NCBI RefSeq assembly: GCF_902167145.1
Contig: NC_050101.1
Location: 134,012,990-134,076,989 of the forward strand
Length of the DNA: 64,000 nt
Origin: Zea mays
Taxonomy: Eukaryota > Streptophyta > Magnoliopsida > Poales > Poaceae
Reading direction: 5' to 3'
In this document: positions 21,927 through 33,850 of the stretch, one piece after another
Layout of the letters: each line of letters opens with the position of its first letter
How positions within the stretch are numbered: the first letter of the stretch is position 1
Made by a program: the position numbers and the translations under genes
The notes under the pieces: generated by a model
Databases searched by the model: none
What the model saw: the letters and a program-made list of their open reading frames with translations, nothing else
Told to the model about the DNA's origin: nothing

Positions 21927-23218
21927 CGAAGGGAGTGTTGATACTCGCTTGGAGGCTTTTGTCGCACTTTTTTGCAAGGGGACCAGCCTTTCTCGGTTGT
22001 GTTTCGTTCCAGTGGGTGCGCGCGAGAGCACCCGCCGGGTGTAGCCCCCGAGGCCTCGGAGGAGTGGTTTGACTCCTTCGAGGGCTTAGCGCGTTTCGTG
22101 ATGCTTCGGCCGGTCTGGTTGTTCCCTTATGCGAATTGGCCGTAGCCCGGGTGCATAGTCGAGTCCCAAGTTCTCGGGCTGGTATGTTGACGCTGTCAAC
22201 GGTTTGGCCGGAGCCGGGTTTGCGAGAGCAGCCCCCGAGCCTCCGCACAGAGCGAGAGGACGGTCAAGGACAGACTTGGCTATTTTCATACGCCCCTGCG
22301 TCGCCTTTCCGCAAGGAGGAGGGGGAAAGCGCCATGTTGCCCTCGGAGGGCGCCGAACATGGTGTCTCCAGTGAGTTGCTAACGGGTAATCCGAGTGGAC
22401 GCCCATGCCCCATTCGTTAGGGGTCGGCTAGTGGCCTGGAGGCGCGCTCCAAAAGTACCTGCGGGTGATTCGCCGGACCCGGTCCCCTTTTGACGGGGTC
22501 CGAGGGCTCGATGCCTCCCTTTGGTGGGATTTCGTTACAAAATCAGTCCCATTGGTCTCGGAAATGTCCTAGGGTACCTCGGGAGCGTAGCCCGAGCCTT
22601 GGTTATGTATCGAACGTACCCAGTGTCATCCCTCGCTCTACGTGCTCTGAGGCGGCTGTCAGAACCCTTCGGTGGCCAGCCTACGAACCCCTGATCAGTA
22701 GTGGGCGCGGAGCCCGAGTGGCCTGAGGCGGCCGTTGAACCCTTCCGAGGGGCTGGCCTTCGAACCTCTGACCAGTAGTGGGCGCGGAGCCCGAGTGCTC
22801 TGAGGCGGCTGTTGAACCCTTCCGAGGGGCCAGCCTTCGAACCTCTGATCAGTAGGGGGGCTCGGGGCCTGCTTCCTTCGCGGAGAAGGATACCTTTCGG
22901 AGTATCCCCTTTCCCGGTCCCTGTGGCAAGAGAGAGAAAGAGGAAGTGGAAAAAGATATGAAATCGAACGACGTGGCGCACCTTTTTTGACGCGGTCATT
23001 ATGGCGGAGGTGAAGCGTCGCCTGCTTCGCCTGCCAAAGGTGCCGCCTGTCCTACCGCAGAGTTAATGCGATGGGACGAGTGGTTCGCGGGGCAGCCGTT
23101 GTGCGTGCGCGAGCCGTTCGAGGAACGGAACACGGGCGCGTCGTCTTTGCGCCGTGGGAGAGGGTTCTCTCGCTGTCCTAGGAGGGGCGTGAGCTTGCTG
23201 ACGACTTCGGGCGTCTTG
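21927..23218 (-). other. E4 3' non-coding region
   Basis: About 1.3 kb between the integrase frame and the polypurine tract with no convincing gene. It is GC-rich and contains three imperfect 77 bp repeats (22624-22860). Small frames on both strands are not conserved-looking. Confidence 0.6.
22624..22860. repeat. Three imperfect tandem repeats of about 77 bp in E4
   Basis: Each unit has TCTGAGGCGGCTGTTGAACC, CCGAGGGGCCAGCCTTCGAA and GTGGGCGCGGAGCCCGAGTG. They lie in the non-coding 3' region of the element. Confidence 0.82.
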
Positions 23219-25480
23219 TCATAGCCGAAGCACCAAGTCGCCCACCTGGAGGTCTCGGGACCAAACCCCTCGGGCGTGGTAGCGTCGCAGGGACTGCTGA
23301 TACCGCGCCGAGTGTAGTAAGGCCATGTCCTGAGCCTCTTCCAGCTGGTCCAGTGAGTCTTCTCGGTTGGTTCGATTGCTTTGGTCGTCGTACGCCCTCG
23401 TCCTTGGGGAACCGTATTCTAAATCTGTGGGCAAGATGGCCTCGGCCCCATAGACTAGAAAGAACGGTGTGAAGCCCGTGGCTCGGCTCGGCATTGTCCT
23501 CAGACTCCAGACCACCAAGGGGAGTTCCTTCATCCATCGCCTGCCGAACTTGTTGAGGTCGTTGTAGATCCGTGGCTTGAGTCCTTGCAGAATCATGTCG
23601 TTGGCACGTTCTACCTGCCCATTCGTCATGGGGTGAGCCACGGCGGCCCAGTCCACCCGGATGTGGTGATCCTCGTAGAAGTCCAGGAACTTTCTGCTAG
23701 TGAACTGGGTGCCGTTGTCGGTGATGATGAAGTTCGGGACCCTGAAGCGGTGGATGATGTTGGTGAAGAACGCCACCGCCTGTTCGGACCTGATGCTGTT
23801 TAGGGGTCGGACCTCGATCCACTTGAAGAATTTATCGATGGCGACCAGCAGGTGCGTGTAGCCCCCAGGTGCCTTCTGCAAGGGACCGACGAGGTCCAGA
23901 CCCCACACAGCAAACGACCAGGTGATGGGTATTGTTTGTAGAGCCTGAGCGGGTAGGTGTGTTTGCCTTGCGTAGAATTGACACCCTTGGCAGGTGCGGA
24001 CAATCCTAGTGGCATCGTCTACCGCGGTCGGCCAGTAGAAACCTTGTTGGAAAGCGTTTCCAACAAGGGCTCGAGGCGCTGCGTGATGACCGCAAGCCCC
24101 CGAGTGTATTTCTTGTAAGAGCTCCTGGCCTTCGGCGATGGATATGCATCGCTGGAGGATGCCTGAGGGGCTGCGGTGGTAGAGCTCCTTCCCGTCCCCC
24201 AACAAGACGAATGACTTGGCACGCCGCGCCAGTCGCCGAGCTTCGGCTCTGTCGAGGGGTAGCTCTCCTCGGTGGAGATATTGCAGGTACGGGGTCTGCC
24301 AGTTTCGATTAGGCGTGACCCCATTCCGCTCTTCCTCGATGCACAGTGCCTCACCCTCGGGGACCGAGGGTGCCTTGGGGTGAGCCGAGGGTGCCTCGGG
24401 CTGAGCCGAGGGTACCTCGGGCTTGGGCATGTCGTTTGTCTTGATTGAGGGTTGATGTAGGTCTCGGGAGAAGACGTCCAGGGGAACCGTTGTCCGCCCC
24501 GAGGCTATCTTTGCCAGCTCGTCTGCAGTCTCGTTGTACCGCCGGGCGATGTGATTGACCTCGAGCCCGTAGAACTTGTCCTCCAGGCGCCGAACCTCGT
24601 TGCAGTAGGCTTCCATCTTCGGGTCGCGGCATTGGGAGTTCTTCATGACTTGGTCGATGACAAGCTGCGAGTCACCGTGAGCGTTGAGGCGTCGGACCCC
24701 TAGCTCGATGGCGATGCGCAACCCGTTGACCAGAGCCTCGTACTCAGCCACGTTGTTGGACGCCGGGAAATGGAGGCGCAGCACGTAGCGGAGGTGCTTC
24801 CCGAGGGGCGAGATGAAGAGCAGGCCTGCGCCTGCCCCTGTTTTCATCAGCGACCCATCGAAAAACATGGTCCAGAGTTCCGGATGGAACGGAGCCATTG
24901 GGAGCTGGGTGTCGACCCATTCAGCCACAAAGTCTGCCAAGACTTGGGACTTGATGGCCTTCCGAGGGGCGAACGAGATTGTCTCGCCCATGATTTCCAC
25001 CGCCCACTTTGCAATCCTACTCGAGGCCTCTCGGCACTGGATGATCTCCCCCAGGGGGAAGGATGACACCACAGTCACCGGATGAGACTCGAAGTAGTGT
25101 CGCAACTTCCGCCGCGTCAGAATCACTGCGTACAACAGCTTCTGAATTTGTGGGTAGCGGATCTTGGTCTTGGACAGTACCTCACTGACGACGTAGACCG
25201 GCCTTTGGATGGGCAATGCATGCCCTTCTTCTCGTCTCTCAACCACGATCGCGGCGCTAACCACCTGAGTGGTAGCGGCGACGTAGATCAAGAGGGCTTC
25301 TCTGGCAGCGGGGGGGGGGGCACCAGGATGGGTGCGTTTGTAAGGAGCGCCTTCAGGTTCTCGAGGGCTTCCTCGGCCTCGGGGGTCCAAGTGAAGCACT
25401 CGACCTTTCTTAAGAGGCGGTACAGAGGTAGGCCTCTTTCGCCGAGGCGCGAGATGAAGCGGCTCAGAGCCGCAAGGCAT
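23219..25480 (-). pseudogene. E4 pol: RNase H and integrase
   Basis: 753 codons. The first 55 or so are out of frame with RT; recognisable sequence starts at about residue 56 (EALLIYVAATTQVV, the end of the first RNase H). A second RNase H with FFDGSLMKTGAGAG (about 205) and NNVAEYEALVNGLRIA follows, typical of the Tat lineage. Integrase has an H-H-C-C finger (HSGACGHH...CQGCQ) and a D-D-E core (GLDLVGPL, ITDNGTQFTS, NGQVERANDMIL). The stop after GDLVLRL cuts the C-terminal DNA-binding part. Integrase would insert the DNA copy. The frame differs from RT because of a longer G run at about 25310-25320. Confidence 0.88.
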
Positions 25481-26118
25481 CCCATGACCCTATGTACGCC
25501 TTTCAAGTCCTTGATGGGCCCCATGTTGGTGATGGCCGCGATTTTCTCTGGGTTGGCCTCGATGCCCCGCTCGGAGACGATGAAACCCAAGAGCATGCCT
25601 CGGGGGACTCCGAAGACGCACTTCTCGGGATTGAGTTTCACGCCTTTTGCCTCGAGACACCGGAATGTCGTTTCAAGGTCGGAGAGGAGGTTGGAGGCTT
25701 TCCTCGTCTTGACTACGATGTCATCGACGTAAGCCTCGACTGTTCGACCAATGTGTTCGCCAAACATGTGGTTCATGCACCTTTGGTATGTCGCACCCGC
25801 ATTCCTCAAACCAAATGGCATAGTAACGTAGCAATACATGCCAAAGGGCGTGATGAAAGAAGTCGCGAGCTGGTCGGACTCCTTCATCCTGATTTGGTGA
25901 TACCCTGAGTAGGCATCGAGGAAAGACAGGGTTTCGCACCCAGCAGTGGAATCCACGATTTGAACGATGCGAGGCAGAGGGTAGGGAACCTTCGGACATG
26001 CTTTGTTTAGACCAGTGTAGTCTACACACATCCGCCATTTCCCTCCTTTCTTTCTCACAAGCACAGGGTTGGCAAGCCATTCAGGATGGAATACCTCTTT
26101 GATGAACCCTGCGGCCAT
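25288..26118 (-). pseudogene. E4 pol: reverse transcriptase
   Basis: 276 codons with [46 protein letters not shown], the catalytic YVDDIVVKT and the thumb region down to ILVPPPPLPEKPS. The C-terminal end is misread because an expanded G run near 25310-25320 shifts the frame; in E1 the run is shorter and the RNase H follows in frame. Upstream, a TGA near 26166-26168 and the TAG at 26314-26316 separate it from protease in the same frame. Confidence 0.9.
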
Positions 26119-26313
26119 CAGCTTGTGGAGCTCCTCGCCTATGGCTCTGCGCTTTTCTTCGTCGAATCAGCGCAGAGGCTGCTTCACGGGTCGGGCTCCA
26201 GCTCAGATATCCAGCGAGTGCTCGGCGACATCCCTCGGTATGCCAGGCATGTCCGAGGGACTCCACGCAAAGACTTCGACGTTCGCGTAGAGAAAGTCAA
26301 CGAGCACTGCTTC

Positions 26314-26676
26314 CTATTTGGGGTCGAGCTCGGAGCCGATCCGTATCTGCTTGGAGGCGTCATTGCTGGGGTCGAGAGGGACGGACTTAACCGTCTCTGC
26401 TGGCTCGAAGTTGTCGGCATGGCGCTTCACGTCTGGCGCCTCCTTGGAGAGGCTCTCCAGGTCGGCGATGAGGGCCTCGGATTCGGCGAGGGCCTCGGCG
26501 TACTCCACGCACTCCACGTCGCATTCGTACGTGTGTCGGTACGTGGGGCCGACGGTGATGACCCCATTGGGGCCCGACATCTTGAGCTTGAGGTAGGTGT
26601 AGTTGGGGACGACCATGAACTTGGCGTAGCATGGCCTCCCCAGTACTGCGTGGTAGGTTCCTCGGAACCCGACCAC
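26314..26676 (-). pseudogene. E4 protease C-terminal part and linker to RT
   Basis: 120 codons, with FRGTYHAVLGRPCYAKF near the start (the conserved LGRP of retroviral-type proteases) and ending SELDPK before TAG 26314-26316. A TGA near 26696 separates it from the active-site part. The E1 homologue has neither that TGA nor the one upstream, but it does share the terminal TAG. Confidence 0.85.
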
Positions 26677-26697
26677 CTCGAACGTGAGGGTTTCCTT

Positions 26698-27567
26698 TCA
26701 GAAGTTGGAGGGAGTCCCGAAGCAGACGGGCAGATCGAGTTGTCCGAGGGGTTGGACGCGTTTCCCAGGGATGATCCCGTGAAAAGGCGCCGCGCCTGCC
26801 CGGATCGAGGACAGATCGATCCGCAAGAGCCCGAGGGTCTCGACGTAGATGATGTTGAGGCTGCTGCCTCCGTCCATGAGGACCTTGGTGAGCCTGACGT
26901 TGCCGATGACGGGGTCGACAACGAGCGAATATTTCCCAGGGCTCGGCACGCGGTCGGGGTGGTCGCCCTGGTCGAAGGTGATGGGCTTGTCGGACCAGTC
27001 TAGGTAGACTGGCGCCGCCACCTTTACCGAGCAGACCTCCCGACGCTCTTGCTTGTAGTGCCGAGCCGAGGTGTTCGCCACTGGCCCACCGTAGATCATG
27101 AAGCAGTCGTGGACCTCGGGGAACTCCTCTGCCTTGTGATCCTCCTTCTTGTCGTTGCTGTGGGCCCTGCCACCTTCCGCAGGTGGCTCGGCCTTGTGAA
27201 AGTGGCGCCGAAGCATGACGCACTCCTCAAGGGTGTGCTTGACGGGCCCCTGATGATAGGGGCACGACTCCTTGAGCATCTTGTCGAAGAGATTGGCACC
27301 TCTTGGAGGTTTCCGAGGGTTCTTGTACTCAGCGTCGGTGACAAGGTCCGCGTCGGCGGCGTCGCGTTTCGCTTGCGACTTCTTCTTGGCCTTCTTCCTG
27401 GTGCCGCGCTGAGTGGACGCCTTGGGGACGTCTTCCGGCTGGCGGCCTTGGGGCTGCTTGTCCTTCCGGAAGATGGCCTCATCCGCCTCCTGGCCAGAGG
27501 CGAACTTGGTGGCGATGTCCATCAGCTCGCTCGCCCTGGTGGGGGTCTTGCGACCCAGCTTGCTCAC
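26698..27567 (-). pseudogene. E4 gag C-terminal part and protease active site
   Basis: 289 codons starting SKLGRKTPTRASELMDIATK in the gag core. Then a lysine-rich stretch, the zinc-binding CPYHQGPVKHTLEEC and the protease active site VLMDGGSSLN. It is cut upstream by a TGA near 27659 and downstream near 26697. Gag packages RNA; protease matures the polyprotein. Confidence 0.87.
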
Positions 27568-28014
27568 CAGGTCGCGCCAGGTGGTGCCGGCGAGGAACGC
27601 GCCGATGACATCCGAGTCGGTGACGTTGGGCAGCTCGGTGCGCTGCTTCGAGAATCGTCAGATGTAGTCCCGGAGAGACTCTCCCGGCTGCTGGCGGTAG
27701 CTTCGGAGATCCCAGGAGTTCCCAGGGCGCACGTACGTGCCCTGGAAGTTGTCGGCGAAGGCTTGGACCAGGTCGTCCCAGTTGGAGATCTGCCCCGGAG
27801 GCAGATGCTCCAGCCAGGCTCGAGCGGCGTCGGAGAGGAACAGGGGGAGGTTACGGATGATGATGTTGTCATTGTCCGTTCCACCCAGCTGGCAGGCCAG
27901 TCGGTAGTCCGCGAGCCACAGTTCCAGCCTCGTCTCCCCCGAGTACTTTGTGATGGTAGTTGGGGTTCGGAACCGGGGCGGGAACGGCGCCCGTCGTATG
28001 GCCCGGCTGAAAGC

Positions 28015-29043
28015 CTACGGACCGGGTGGTTCGGGCGAGGGACTCCGATCCTCCCCGCTGTCGTAGCGTCCCCCACGCCTGGGGTGGTAGCCTCGGCGCA
28101 CCCTCTCGTCGAGGTAGGCTCGACGGTTGCGGTGGTTGTGCTTGTTGCCGAGGCGACCCGGGGCCACAGGCGCCGTGTTGCGCGTGCGCCCGGTGTGGAC
28201 GGAGGCTTCCCGCATGAATCGGGAAGTCGCGGCGCGATGCTCCGAGGGGTACCCCTGCCTTCGGGAGGCAGAGCTTTCGGCCCGTCGGATCGCGGCATCC
28301 TCCAGGAGATTCTTGAGCTCTCCCTGGATACGTCGCCCTTCGGTGGTCGATGGTTCCGGCATCGCGCGGAGTAGTATTGCTGGTGCAGCCAGGTTCTGGC
28401 CGACCCCACTGGAAGCCGGTGACAGCCTTGCCCTAACGTCGTCGGCGATGCGGTGCTGGATGCCCTGGGGTAGATGACGCGCTTCTCCGGCCAGAGCTTG
28501 GTCTGCCCATTCCTGCCCGATGTTCCGCCGGAACTGCTCAAGTGTTCCTGCTCCCTCGTCGAGCCTGGCCTGCATCTCGCGGATTTGCTCGAGCTGTGCA
28601 TCCTGACCCCCCACAGGGACTGGGACCACAGCTAGCTCCCGAAGGATGTCAACGCGAGGCGCAGGCCTAGGGGGATCGCCGTTTTCCGGCATACCAAGAT
28701 GGTTGCCTTCACCGGGACCCCCTAGATCGACGTGGAAACATTCACGACTCGGGCCGCAGTCCTCGTCGCCGGAGCTGCGGCTACCATCGGAACAATCGGA
28801 GAGGCAGTAGTCGCATGCGGTCATGAAGTCCTGCATGGCACTGGGGTTACCGAGCCCGGAGAAATCCCAACAAAAGTCGGGCTCGTCATCTTCCTCGGAA
28901 CCCGAGGGTCCGTAGGTCGAGACGGCCGTCAGTCTGTCCCAGGGCGACCGCATATGGTACCCCAGAGGGTTGGTACATGCCTCTATGAAGGCTTCCACCG
29001 AAGCGAAGTCGCTTGGTGGGTCGAGGCTGAATCCAAAAGGCAC
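28015..29043 (-). pseudogene. E4 gag N-terminal part
   Basis: 342 codons from ATG 29043 (MPFGFSLDPPSDF), the most likely native gag start because it follows the primer-binding site by a normal leader and the frame agrees with gag. It has an acidic stretch, a helical region (LEQIREMQARLDEGAGTLEQ) and an arginine-rich region. It stops at a TAG (about 28015) where E1 has CAG, just before the gag core. Confidence 0.85.
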
Positions 29044-29465
29044 GAGATGGGAATCGGTCGGTACCTCTTGGTCGACGGGCGGTGACGAAGTCGCGTGAGG
29101 GGCGCCGGCGTGTCCCCCGCTGGGGCGCCGGCGTCGTCGACTTGCTCGACAGCCGACAAGATGCCGCCTCCTGCTTGGCCATGGTCGCCCCGCCTCCTCC
29201 TCCGTCGGCGGGGGAGGTGACAGGACAAACCCGAATGTTGTTCTTCCGCCACGTGGGGAAGACGTCGTTGATTCCGCCGTCGGCGGGCGGGCTGACGGCC
29301 GCCATTGTCGCTGTCGCGCGGCGGAGGAAGGAGTATCATGTCGTAGCTGCCGTCGAGGGACATGAACTCAAGACTCCCGAAACGGAGCACCGTCCCGGGC
29401 TGGAAAGGTTGCTGGAGACTACCCATCTGGAGCTTGACGGGAAGCTGTTCGTCAACACGCAGCAG

Positions 29466-29486
29466 GCCCCTACCTGGCGCGCCAAC
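29466..29486 (-). promoter_or_regulatory. E4 primer-binding site
   Basis: GTTGGCGCGCCAGGTAGGGG on the minus strand directly after the 5' LTR, identical in E1 (14836-14855). It is the expected place for tRNA priming; I could not decide which tRNA it matches. Confidence 0.6.
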
Positions 29487-30992
29487 TGTCGGCGTTTCGA
29501 CCACCGAGGGGTCCCTGGACCGACGAGTAAATTATCGCCGCATGTCCCAGCCCAGATGGGTCGGCGCGAGACGGAGCACGAAGGGGGGAAGAAAACAGGC
29601 AAAGGGGAAACCCGCGACCTTCGTGTTGCCCTGCGCCTAGGTCGGGTGCGCTTGCAGTAGGGGGTTACAAGTGTCCGCGTGGGGGAGAGAGAGAGCCTTG
29701 TGCGCCGACCCGTTCCCCCGCGCGGCAACCTCCTCGTACGAGAGCCCTGGACCTTCCTTTTATAGACGTAAGGAGAGGGTCCAGGTGTATAATGGGGGTG
29801 TAGCAGTGTGCTAACGTGTCTAGCAGAGAGGAGCTAGAGCCCTAAGTACATGCCGTCGTGGCAGTCGGAGAGGTTTTGGCACCCTGTTCATGTGATGTCG
29901 TGGCCGTCGGAGGAGAGCTGGAGCCCTGCGGAAGGACAGCTATCGGGGCTGTCGAGTCCTTGCTGACGTCTCCTTGCTTCCGTAAGGGGCTAAGAGCCGC
30001 CGTCGTCATGGAGCACGCGGGGCGCCATCATTATTCGTTTACCGGGGCGAGCCAGATGGGACGCCGGTCTTGTTCCCCGTAGCCTGAGCAAGCTCGGGGT
30101 AGGGTAATGATGGCCCCCTGTGACGTGGTCGGCCCGAGCCCTAGGTCGGGCGAGGCGGAGGCTCCTCCGAGGTCGAGGTTGAGTCCGAGCCCGGGGGTCG
30201 GGCGAGCCGGAGTTCGTCGTCTTCCGGAGCCGAGGCTGAGTCCGAGCCCTGGGGTCGGGCGAGGCGGAGTTCATCGTCTTCCGGAGCCGAGGCTGGGTCC
30301 AAGCCCTGGGGTCGGGCGAGGCGGAGTTCGTCGTCTTCCGGAGCTGAGGCTGAGTCCGAGCCCTGGGGTCGGGCGAGGCGGAGTTCGTCGTCTTCCGGAG
30401 CCGAGGCTGAGTCCGAGCCCTGGGGTCGGGCGAAGCGGAGTCCGTCGTCCAGCGTCGAGGTTGAGCCCGAGCTCTGGGGTCGGGCGAGGCGGAGCTTCCT
30501 ATGGCGCCCGAGGCTGGACTTAGCTGCTGTCAGCCTCACTCTGTTGAGTGGCACAGCAGTCGGAGCGACGCAGGCGGCGCTGTTTTCTTGTCAGGTCGGT
30601 CAGTGGAGCGGCGAAGTGACTGCGGTCACTTCGGCTCTGTCGACTGAAGAGCGCGCGTCAGGATAAGGTGTGAGGCGATCCTTGCATTAAATGCTCCTGC
30701 GATACGGTCGGTTGGCGTGGCGATCTGGCCAAGGTTGCTTCTCTGCGAAGATTGGGCCTCGGGCGAGCCGAAGGGGTGTCCGTTGCTTGAGGGGGCCCTC
30801 GGGCGAGACGTGAATCCTCCGGGGTTGGCTGCCTTTGCCCGAGGCTGGGCTCGGGCGAGGCGAGATCGTGTCCCTTGAGTGGACTGAGCCTTGACCTTAA
30901 TCGCGCCCATCAGGCCTTTGCAGCTTTGTGCTGATGGGGTTACTAGCTGAGATTAGGAGTCTTAGGGGTACCCCTAATTATGGTCCCCGACA
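29487..30992 (-). repeat. E4 5' LTR (1506 bp)
   Basis: On the minus strand starts TGTCGGGGACCATAATTAGG at 30992 and ends at 29487. It holds a TATA box (29756-29764) and the 57 bp minisatellite (30140-30500). Confidence 0.94.
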
Positions 30993-31036
30993 CTGTCCTG
31001 CCCGCGCCGCATTGGTGTTGCCTTGCCGCGAACGGC

Positions 31037-31686
31037 TAGAGATGGCAATGGGGACCCGATCCCCGATTCCCCGCGAGGAATTCCTCTATTAGGGGACAGG
31101 GATGAGGAAATTTCTTCCCCCACGGGGATGTAAACGGGGAAAATTTCTCCCCCGACGGGTAAACGGGGATGGGGATGGAGAAGCATTCTCCATCTCATTC
31201 CCCGCGGGGACCCATTAAACTTACATATAACGATGTTTTTATATAATATGTAATAATAAGAATAAATAATTATCTTGACAAGAGATCACTAGTTGTACAA
31301 ATACGTTCGTTTTAATGTACACATAATGATTTTTACATCTAACAATATGTATAAGTGGCAATGTTTTATATTAATAATAAATGAAGTACGATCTAATTAT
31401 AATTTAAGCGGGTACGGAGATCCTCGATGGGGATTTATCCCCGCGGGTAACGGGGATGGGGAAGAAATGTCCCCGTAATTTGGTGACAAGGGGATCACGG
31501 GAGGATTAGGGGGATTGAGGGGGAAATGAACTAATTTCCCCCTCAATTCCCTCCAATCCTCCCGGGATCCCGGGTCACCAAATCAGCTCTAAATGTTCAT
31601 GGGGATCCCCGCGGGGAAATTTTTTCGTCGCGGGGACCAGAATGGGGAGCTAAAACCCGACAATGAATTTCCCATTGCCATCCCTA
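31037..31686. mobile_element. hAT-type non-autonomous transposon, 650 bp
   Basis: The termini are TAGAGATGGCAATGGGGA on the left and the inverse of TAGGGATGGCAATGGGAA on the right. Flanks are CGAACGGC (31029-31036) and CTAACGGC (31687-31694), an 8 bp duplication with one mismatch, the hAT length. The interior is rich in GGGGAT/ATCCCC motifs near both ends and AT-rich in the middle. No transposase frame is present, so it needs an autonomous relative. A near-perfect hairpin (31478-31583) sits inside. Confidence 0.8.
31478..31583. repeat. 106 bp inverted repeat inside the hAT element
   Basis: ATTTGGTGACAAGGGGATC pairs with GATCCCGGGTCACCAAAT, and the arms with TTGAGGGGGAAAT and ATTTCCCCCTCAA continue to a very short loop. 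It is probably a small MITE inserted in the hAT element or a foldback part of it. Flanks give no clear duplication. Confidence 0.7.
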
Positions 31687-31694
31687 CTAACGGC

Positions 31695-32465
31695 AGCTCC
31701 CGTGGAATATGCTGGTGTGGTGGGCTGACGCGGGGATATACCGAGGGCGAGCGAGCTGAATGCACGTGGCCGTGAGTTGGCGAACGCCGAATCGAAATGG
31801 ATGGGAAAAGAAAAACAAAAAGGAAAGCGACCCACGAGCGAGCAGCGCGCGGAGCCGGGCGTCTGGGAGGGAGGAGTGTCCGTGCAGCCGGACGCAACGC
31901 GGTTGGGTTTTTGCTCCGGCTGCTGCGGATCCCGCAGCGAGCTAGTAGCTGTTACCTGTTGGTGTGCCTGCCTGCCTGTCTCTGTCTGTGCAGATCCACC
32001 GCAGGCTGCAGCAGGGAATGGGATCCGAGGGCGCGCGATTCGTGGCCCGAGCCCGATAGGGCGGGCGGTCAGTCAGATCAGATGATGCCTCCACCAGAAC
32101 GGCAAGAGCGCCGCGCTGTCACCGGTGGCATGGCGACGAAGACTTGTTTAATCCGCGGACACTCTTATATTATTAAGGGCCGTTAGTCAGCAAGAGTGCC
32201 ACTGCTGTGCTGGTACACTACTCATATATAGGGAATCCTTGGTAATACGTCACTGGACGCGAACGACTAGCTAGCCCTAGCGGCGGGCGGCAGGTGGAGC
32301 ACGAGATCGAGGGACGCACCGACGAATGCGCGCGCGCGCGTCGCTCTCGTCCGTTCGGTGCGCCCGATCGGCAGCCGCCTCGGTCATCGACAGCGATGCC
32401 ATTTCTGTTTGGCGCTTGCTGCACAGTGTGGGGGCTGTGTGTGACCACGTTATCGCGCGGCCTCG

Positions 32466-32497
<32 letters not shown>

Positions 32498-33390
32498 CGA
32501 CGGGACGGACGCACACGCACCTTTTCCTCTTTGTATTGTATGGGGCTGCTCTCATGCACCACGAACGACGGCACTTTTACATCAGGCCCTCGAATAAAAC
32601 GCCGTCACTGCATCCTCGAAGCATGCATCTGTGCAGGTAGGTATGGTTTGATGGCGGGTGGTGGCATATATATGGCAGACCGGCAGTACGTGACCCTGCC
32701 CCGACACAACCTGCCGGACGGGACGGACACGGACGCGGCGCAAAGGCGAGGAAGCCCGGGGCGGCGCATGTGTGGCGCGCCCGCGCGCGCGGCCGATCGG
32801 ATCGCCGCCGCGCCGGGGCTAGTTACTACTATCGTCGGCAGGATCCGTTCCGTGGACCGTGGCCTGTCCCGTCCACGCGCGCCGTCACACCACACCAACA
32901 GCAGTTGAAGCACATGGAATGGAATTATGGAAGGCAGCAGCAACTCCTGCCCCCGGTCGGTCGGATTGCTGGTCCGGCGGATCGGCGGATCCGTCGGCGC
33001 GGTCGTCCGCTCCAACGACCGAGCCCAAATCATGTGCGCCGCGCGCGTGCTCGTGCGGCCGTGGCGGGACGCGAGTCGCGCGCGCGTCATGTCAGTCGGT
33101 CGGTCGCCAGTCGCCACGACGCCACCCCCATGCGCCGGGATCGCGAGCTCCCCCAGCTGCTCGATGCTGGTATCGATCCCAGGCTGTCCAGTGTCGGTCG
33201 GTCTTTGTTTGGGCTCTCATGATTTCCACGGCACGCTGTTGGGATCCTCCACATGGCTTGACAGCAAAGACGTCGTGCAAGTTGTAGCGCGCCGCGAGCG
33301 ACAGGATCGGGATCGACATTTGAACGTAATATACGCGCGTACGTGGTAGGGATCATGGAACTGTCTGCTCGGCCCTAGTCTATGCTGCTT
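31695..33390. other. GC-rich low-copy island without recognisable gene
   Basis: About 1.7 kb that matches no element in the window, CpG-rich and with several frames on both strands. None shows a domain I recognise, and their composition (Arg/Pro/Ala/Ser-rich on both strands) fits GC-rich non-coding DNA. It holds a hexamer repeat (GCGTCT, 32466-32497) and TATA-like strings near 32670. It could be a remnant of a host promoter or captured gene flank; nothing shows transcription. Confidence 0.45.
32466..32497 (+). repeat. Hexanucleotide microsatellite (GCGTCT)n, about 5 units
   Basis: Perfect GCGTCT repeats in the GC-rich island. Confidence 0.85.
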
Positions 33391-33850
33391 TAGGATGGGA
33401 TTGAGACCAGTAACCGGAGGTCATGTCTCAGTTTTTTTAACTTACATATATCGTCATGTTTGTTTCAACATATTTTTAAGCTTCCGGCCCATGGAAAGCT
33501 GTCAAATACCTAGTTTTTCAGCCTGTTTTTGTGAGAATCGAAACCGGCCAAAATTAACTTGAACACAGAATCAACCGAATTGTCGTACTAATAGTAGAAA
33601 TACGTCTCTTTCTACATAAGTCTACAGACCCCTTCATCATGCTCCGCCCGTAATTCCTATGATACTTAATGTTTATATCAATATAATGTTATACCAATAA
33701 TATTTAATGCCTATAAAATCTCTATTAAGATCGATTCAAACCGAAGGATTATGGGAAAACTACACTAGCGCAAAACAAAATTTCCGACCCTATAAAACCA
33801 AGAACTATTGCGGTTATAGGTCATGAAATTACTACTAGACACGTAGAGCA
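33391..33850. other. AT-rich intergenic stretch
   Basis: No frame and no terminal repeats that I can pair. CACTAGCGCAAAACAAAA near 33765 faintly resembles a CACTA transposon end, but no partner is visible. Confidence 0.4.

Larger units (their letters stand above)
20402..30992 (-). mobile_element. E4: full-length Gypsy (Tat-type) LTR retrotransposon, 10.6 kb
   Basis: Two LTRs (20402-21911 and 29487-30992) with TGTCGG...CCGACA ends flank an internal region on the minus strand. Flanking pentamers are CTGCC (20397-20401) and CTGTC (30993-30997), a target duplication with one mismatch. Order from the right: primer-binding site, leader, gag, protease, RT, RNase H, integrase, long 3' non-coding region, polypurine tract. 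The coding region is broken by several stops and one frameshift, so the copy is defective. LTR divergence is several percent in the part I compared, hence older than E7 and probably older than E2. Confidence 0.93.

Noticed and set aside
31478..31583. microRNA precursor
   Set aside because: The near-perfect long stem with a very short loop is typical of a MITE or foldback, and there is no conserved miRNA sequence that I recognise.
32294..32908. 204-codon frame in the GC-rich island
   Set aside because: Other strand and frames are equally open, it spans the microsatellite, and no recognisable domain or splice pattern is present.
33765..33840. CACTA-like transposon end
   Set aside because: Only one weak end, no partner and no 3 bp duplication seen.
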